From: CADDYT01 sp035294125
Lineage (GTDB): Bacteria > Chloroflexota > Ktedonobacteria > Ktedonobacterales > Ktedonobacteraceae
Assembly (NCBI GenBank): GCA_035294125.1
Contig: DATGLM010000062.1
Location: 1 to 64,000 of the forward strand
Direction: 5' to 3'
DNA length: 64,000 nt
Shown: one piece after another, positions 60,636-64,000 of the stretch
Numbering within the stretch: position 1 is the stretch's first letter
Layout of the letters: every line of letters starts with the position of its first letter
Notes under the pieces: model-generated
What the model saw: only the letters and a program-made list of their open reading frames with translations
Databases searched by the model: none
What the model was told of the DNA's origin: nothing
Position numbers and translations under genes: made by a program

Positions 60636-61730
60636 ATGCGGGAAGATCAGTACTGGCAAGCGGTAATGACGAGGGATGAGGGGCTGGATGGTGTGTTTGT
60701 GTACGGAGTGCGTTCAACGGGCGTGTATTGTCGCCCATCGTGCCCGTCACGCAGGCCAAAGCGAGAGCAGGCGGTGTTCTTCACACGGCCAGAGGAGGCG
60801 GAGGAGGCTGGATTTCGCGCCTGCAAACGCTGTCGACCGCGCGAGGCTTCGAGCAGGGAAGAGCAGGTGGCGCTGGTGCGGCAGCTTTGCGCCTATATCG
60901 ACGAGCATCTTGAGCAGCGGTTGACACTGGCCGAACTGGGGGAGCAGGTCCATCTCAGCCCCTATCATTTACAGCACGTGTTCAAGCGCGTGATGGGCAT
61001 TACGCCGCGCCAGTATGCCGGGGCACGCAGAATGGAGCAGTTCAAGACGCGGCTCAAGGAGGGCGAGACGGTGACGACGGCCCTGTTTGACGCGGGATAC
61101 AGTTCCAGCAGTCGTCTCTATGAGCGCGTGCCGGGTCAACTTGGTATGACGCCGGTCACATATCGCAAAGGAGGAGCAGGTATGCATATTCGCTATACGA
61201 TTGTTGATTCGCCGCTGGGCCGTTTACTGGTGGCGGCGAGCGAGAGAGGAATCTGTTCTGTCTGCCTGGGCGATGACGACGCGCCCATAGAGGCAGCGCT
61301 CAGGAGAGAATACAATGCGGCTGATATTCAGCGCGACGATGCCGAATTGAGCGAGGAGGTAAATGAACTCTTACGCTACCTGCGCGGGCAGCAGCCGTAT
61401 CTCGACCTGCCCGTCGAGGTGCAGGCGACGGCCTTCCAGTGGCGTGTCTGGCAGGAACTGCGCGCCATTCCCTATGGCGGCACGCGCTCGTACAGTGAGA
61501 TCGCGCGGGCTATCGGTCGGCCACAGGCAAGGCGCGCCGTTGCCCGCGCCTGTGCCAGCAATCCGGCGGCCCTTGTCATCCCCTGCCATCGTGTCGTGCG
61601 TGAGGACGGTGATCCAGGCGGCTATCGCTGGGGCGTGGAGCGCAAACGCCGCCTGCTGGCACAGGAACAGGAGCGGATAAAGAATGTGCAGGAAGCACAG
61701 GAGGCGCTAGAGCACCCAGTGGCCCGTTAA
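60636..61730 (+). CDS. ada: Bifunctional Ada: regulator and O6-methylguanine methyltransferase
   Basis: 364 residues with GAGGAGGG before the ATG. N-terminal Ada zinc domain with C32, C36, C63 and C66 (GVYCRPSC, RACKRC; C32 is the methyl acceptor from phosphotriesters). AraC HTH ~80-170: LTLAELGEQVHLSPYHLQHVFKRVMG, TALFDAGYSSSSRLYER. C-terminal suicide methyltransferase ~185-350: AFQWRVWQELRAIPYGGTRSY, IPCHRVVREDG with the acceptor Cys. Full Ada layout; repairs and self-activates on alkylation. 3' end overlaps the convergent mannosyltransferase gene by 24 nt. Confidence 0.96.
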   Translation: MREDQYWQAVMTRDEGLDGVFVYGVRSTGVYCRPSCPSRRPKREQAVFFTRPEEAEEAGFRACKRCRPREASSREEQVALVRQLCAYIDEHLEQRLTLAELGEQVHLSPYHLQHVFKRVMGITPRQYAGARRMEQFKTRLKEGETVTTALFDAGYSSSSRLYERVPGQLGMTPVTYRKGGAGMHIRYTIVDSPLGRLLVAASERGICSVCLGDDDAPIEAALRREYNAADIQRDDAELSEEVNELLRYLRGQQPYLDLPVEVQATAFQWRVWQELRAIPYGGTRSYSEIARAIGRPQARRAVARACASNPAALVIPCHRVVREDGDPGGYRWGVERKRRLLAQEQERIKNVQEAQEALEHPVAR

Positions 61731-63005
61731 AAACTGTGTCAGCAGGAAAAAGAGGATGGCCCCTGAGACCATGAGATAGCTCATGGAGAAGGTTTTGTTC
61801 TTGCCGACCGCTGCCATCACAATGAAGGCCGGGAAGACTTCCAGCATGAAGCGTCCGACCGATTCGAGGGGGAAGAGGCCGGTGCCGCCGTTGGGAAACA
61901 ACTGGAGGAAGATGTAGAGCACGGCGGCGTAGAGGCTGTAGGCCCATAACCGGCGTGGTAAGCGCCAGGGACCGATAAAGCTGAGCACAATGAACAACAG
62001 GATGAACAGGTCTGGCAGCAGGTCGGTCATGTTGCGCAGGGCCTGGAAACTGAGCAGCCCTGTACTTTTCTGGATATCCTGAATGGAGATGATGATGCCG
62101 TAGCCGGGGAAGGCCAGGTAGCGATTCCACGCGGCCTGCGCGTGTGAAAATCCCAGCGGGTCGTGGTACTGGATGTAGCACCAGACGGCGAAAAGCGCAA
62201 GGCCGCATGGAATCAGCACTCCCGCCAGCACATTCGGGCGCATTGCTTTCAGCTTGAAGTCGTGCTGGTACAGATATTCGTAGTAAAAAGGAACGAGCAG
62301 GAGGATGCCCGCCGAACGTGTCAGGGCGGCAAAGAAGCCAAAGAAACCGGCCCACCACCAGTGACCGTGTCGCAACTGATAAAAAGTGAGCACGGCGAGG
62401 AAAATGAACAGCGATTCGTTGTAGCCCGAAGCGAAATAGAAGGCAGTGGGAAAGAGAGCGAGGTACAGAACCGTGCGTTCTGCCTGCCAGGCAGTGAAAT
62501 CCTCGCAGACAAGGCGATACAGGATGATAAAGATGCCCAGTCCGGCCAGGTTAGAGATGAGGAGACCGGCCAGGAAAGCATTATCGTGTATGGGATACAT
62601 CAAAGCGCGTTCGAGCAGGGGATAGAGCGGGAAAAAGGCCAATCTACTGAAGTTGGTATAGCCGTCGCGTGCAATCGTCGTGAAGATGGTTGTATCAAAG
62701 CGATACCATGAATGCCATAGCGTAGAGATGGGGAGAGCCTGCCACGAGAAATCTTTGAGGATGAACAGGGTTGCGAGGCAGGTGGTGACGAAGAATGCCA
62801 GGTGGGTCGCGAGATAGACAGGAAAAACCTGTCTCAGCGCGTTATACCATCGCATCCAGAAGTTCCGGACTCTGGACTCTTTCTCATCCGCAGTTCCAGA
62901 CCGTGGCGTCGTGGGAGCTTCGGCGCTTACCGACCCTTCTACTGGTGATTGTTGGAGCGCCTGTTCACGCTCGTCAATGCGATCTGATTGTATATTGGTA
63001 TCCAT
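61707..63005 (-). CDS. Gpi18-like (PIG-V family) mannosyltransferase
   Basis: 432 residues. A ~65-residue polar N-terminus (cytosolic) precedes about ten hydrophobic helices. The GT-C signature includes WYRFDTTIFTTIARDGYTN (acidic loop 1 after the first helix), FFPLYPLLERAL and FPTAFYFASGYNESLFIFLA, as in COG5542 PIG-V-type enzymes using polyprenyl-phosphate-mannose outside the membrane. Acceptor may be a glycolipid or protein; unknown. No ribosome site is clear. Tail overlaps ada. Confidence 0.85.
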   Translation of the reverse strand: MDTNIQSDRIDEREQALQQSPVEGSVSAEAPTTPRSGTADEKESRVRNFWMRWYNALRQVFPVYLATHLAFFVTTCLATLFILKDFSWQALPISTLWHSWYRFDTTIFTTIARDGYTNFSRLAFFPLYPLLERALMYPIHDNAFLAGLLISNLAGLGIFIILYRLVCEDFTAWQAERTVLYLALFPTAFYFASGYNESLFIFLAVLTFYQLRHGHWWWAGFFGFFAALTRSAGILLLVPFYYEYLYQHDFKLKAMRPNVLAGVLIPCGLALFAVWCYIQYHDPLGFSHAQAAWNRYLAFPGYGIIISIQDIQKSTGLLSFQALRNMTDLLPDLFILLFIVLSFIGPWRLPRRLWAYSLYAAVLYIFLQLFPNGGTGLFPLESVGRFMLEVFPAFIVMAAVGKNKTFSMSYLMVSGAILFFLLTQFLTGHWVL

Positions 63006-63113
63006 ATGTTCTTTCTAAGAAAATCGGCTTTCAAGCCCATAAAGTGAAAATCATGCTAACCCTGTTGTATTAACGAATTTCTATCTATATTAGTATATAT
63101 CTAAGGCAGCATC

Positions 63114-63158
63114 AAAAACAGCGGATGGGACTTTCTCCTCATTTCATCCGCTGTTTTT
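63114..63158 (-). terminator. hisS terminator, 14-bp symmetric stem
   Basis: AAAAACAGCGGATG at 63114-63127 pairs perfectly with CATCCGCTGTTTTT at 63145-63158, loop 17 nt. Both strands end in a T-run, so it can act either way. It lies 17 nt past the hisS stop. Confidence 0.8.
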
Positions 63159-63174
63159 CGTGAAAAGATGGCTA

Positions 63175-64000
63175 TTAGCCGCCGGTCAGGTAGGCGATCA
63201 GATTCTCCGGTTTGACCTCGACCTGTTTGTGTTCCTCGTCTATCGTTCCCTGGAGGGTGCGCACGGAGACGAAGCCGTTGGCGAGTTCGTTTGCGCCGAC
63301 GAGCACAGCGTAGGTGGCGCCGGAGGCGTTAGCCTGCTTCATCTGGGCCTTCGCGCTGCGGTCACCATAGCTCATTTCGGTTTTGATGCCAGCGTGGCGC
63401 AGTTGCGCCACCAGCTTCACCACCTCGTCCTTGAGTTCGGGAGTGCGGGCGAGGTAAACGACGAAGGCGCATGGCTTCTCCGGCGGTGGTGGCGTGATGC
63501 CCTGCCGTTTCATCGCGCGAATAATGCGCTCCACACCCGCGCCAAAGCCGATGCCGGGAGTGGGATTGCCACCCAGAATTTCGGCAAGGCCATCATAACG
63601 TCCACCACCGCCGAGCGCCAGCTTATCTTCGCCAGCAGCAAACTCGAAGACGGTGCGGGTGTAGTAGTCCAGGCCGCGCACGAGCAGCGGGTTGAGCGTG
63701 CAGGGGACCTCGTAGAGCGTCAGGTAGTGCTGCAAGGCGTCGAAGTGCTCGCGGCATGGTCCGCACAGGAAATCGACGATCTTGGGTGCGGCGGCGATCT
63801 TCGCCTGATCCTGCGGCTCTTTGCAGTCGAGCAGGCGCAAGGGATTCTTCTCGAAACGCATCTGGCAGTCATCGCAGCATTCGTTCAGCAGCGGGCGATA
63901 ATACTCCCGCAGCCGCTCGATATATTGCGGGCGGCAGTTTTGGTCGCCGATGCTATTGATCTGAAGATGAATGTCTCTCAAGCCAAGCTCAGTATAGACC
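63175..64000 (-). CDS. hisS: Histidyl-tRNA synthetase, C-terminal part (truncated by window)
   Basis: About 275 codons, open to the window edge; the N-terminal catalytic motif 1/2 part is missing. Seen: the CxxC...CxxC insertion (NECCDDC ... DCKE ... FLCGPC) of bacterial HisRS, the HisA signature LLVRGLDYYTRTVFEF, motif 3 region LALGGGGRYDGL and GIGFGAGVERII, and the anticodon-binding domain (~185-270: VVYLARTPELKDEVVKLVAQLRHAG). Charges tRNA-His. Followed by its own terminator. Confidence 0.97.
   Translation of the reverse strand, partial: VYTELGLRDIHLQINSIGDQNCRPQYIERLREYYRPLLNECCDDCQMRFEKNPLRLLDCKEPQDQAKIAAAPKIVDFLCGPCREHFDALQHYLTLYEVPCTLNPLLVRGLDYYTRTVFEFAAGEDKLALGGGGRYDGLAEILGGNPTPGIGFGAGVERIIRAMKRQGITPPPPEKPCAFVVYLARTPELKDEVVKLVAQLRHAGIKTEMSYGDRSAKAQMKQANASGATYAVLVGANELANGFVSVRTLQGTIDEEHKQVEVKPENLIAYLTGG

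Overview
The window is a piece of bacterial chromosome with dense genes on both strands. Ribosome binding sites are strong GGAGG type and match the anti-SD at the visible 3' end of 16S rRNA. Several things point to a Ktedonobacteria-like member of Chloroflexota: very large AAA-TPR signalling regulators, a Firmicutes-style DnaD/DnaI-type primosome set, LCP and NlpC/P60 wall enzymes, an expanded NTF2-like family, and an rRNA cluster without a 23S gene. That assignment is inference from gene content, not from a database search.

Layout. 1-665: 3' end of 16S, tRNA-Ile(GAT), tRNA-Ala(TGC) and 5S, with a terminator directly after 5S and no 23S gene. 704-10831: type III pantothenate kinase with a membrane protein, a methyltransferase, an envelope protein, an excisionase-like HTH, a degenerate GGDEF-MshEN protein, an orphan PhoB-type response regulator, a YbdK-type carboxylate-amine ligase, methylmalonyl-CoA epimerase and a DUF402 protein. 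11060-19267: a signalling block with a zinc-ribbon/adenylate cyclase/AAA/TPR giant, a small membrane protein, a AAA/TPR/LuxR giant and a free-standing LuxR HTH. 19329-26591: PIG-L deacetylase, DinB-like protein, CBS protein, citrate synthase, signal peptidase I and two tandem cyclophilins.

26592-31408 is the replication module. An intergenic stretch with a cluster of DnaA-box-like 9-mers precedes dnaB (replicative helicase), a DnaD-like primosome protein and a DnaC/DnaI-like helicase loader, which lie close together or overlap and look like one operon. They are followed by a tiny DnaJ-type zinc-finger protein. 31632-37117: ClpP, HAD hydrolase, methyltransferase, proline dehydrogenase, NlpC/P60 peptidase and gamma-carbonic anhydrase. 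37494-41389: XRE-TPR regulator, ECF sigma factor with an unknown coupled partner gene, a transposase remnant and a YciF-like ferritin-fold protein.

41457-64000: CopC-CopD fusion, GT2 glycosyltransferase with a CaCA antiporter, two NTF2-like proteins, amidase, the DNA polymerase III delta subunit (holA) coupled to a MidA-family methyltransferase, PgeF/laccase-domain protein, LCP ligase, M24 peptidase, a second DnaJ-type zinc-finger protein without J domain, DUF72 protein, a SHOCT/DUF6325/proline-rich cluster, Ada, a Gpi18-like mannosyltransferase and the C-terminal part of HisRS running off the end.

The points most worth a second look are the DnaA-box cluster beside the primosome operon, the rRNA cluster lacking 23S, the enzymes that keep their fold but have lost diagnostic residues (CoaX, CopC domain, GGDEF domain), and the many long perfect palindromes at gene ends. 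I did not find a CRISPR array, prophage, complete insertion sequence or recognisable defence system.
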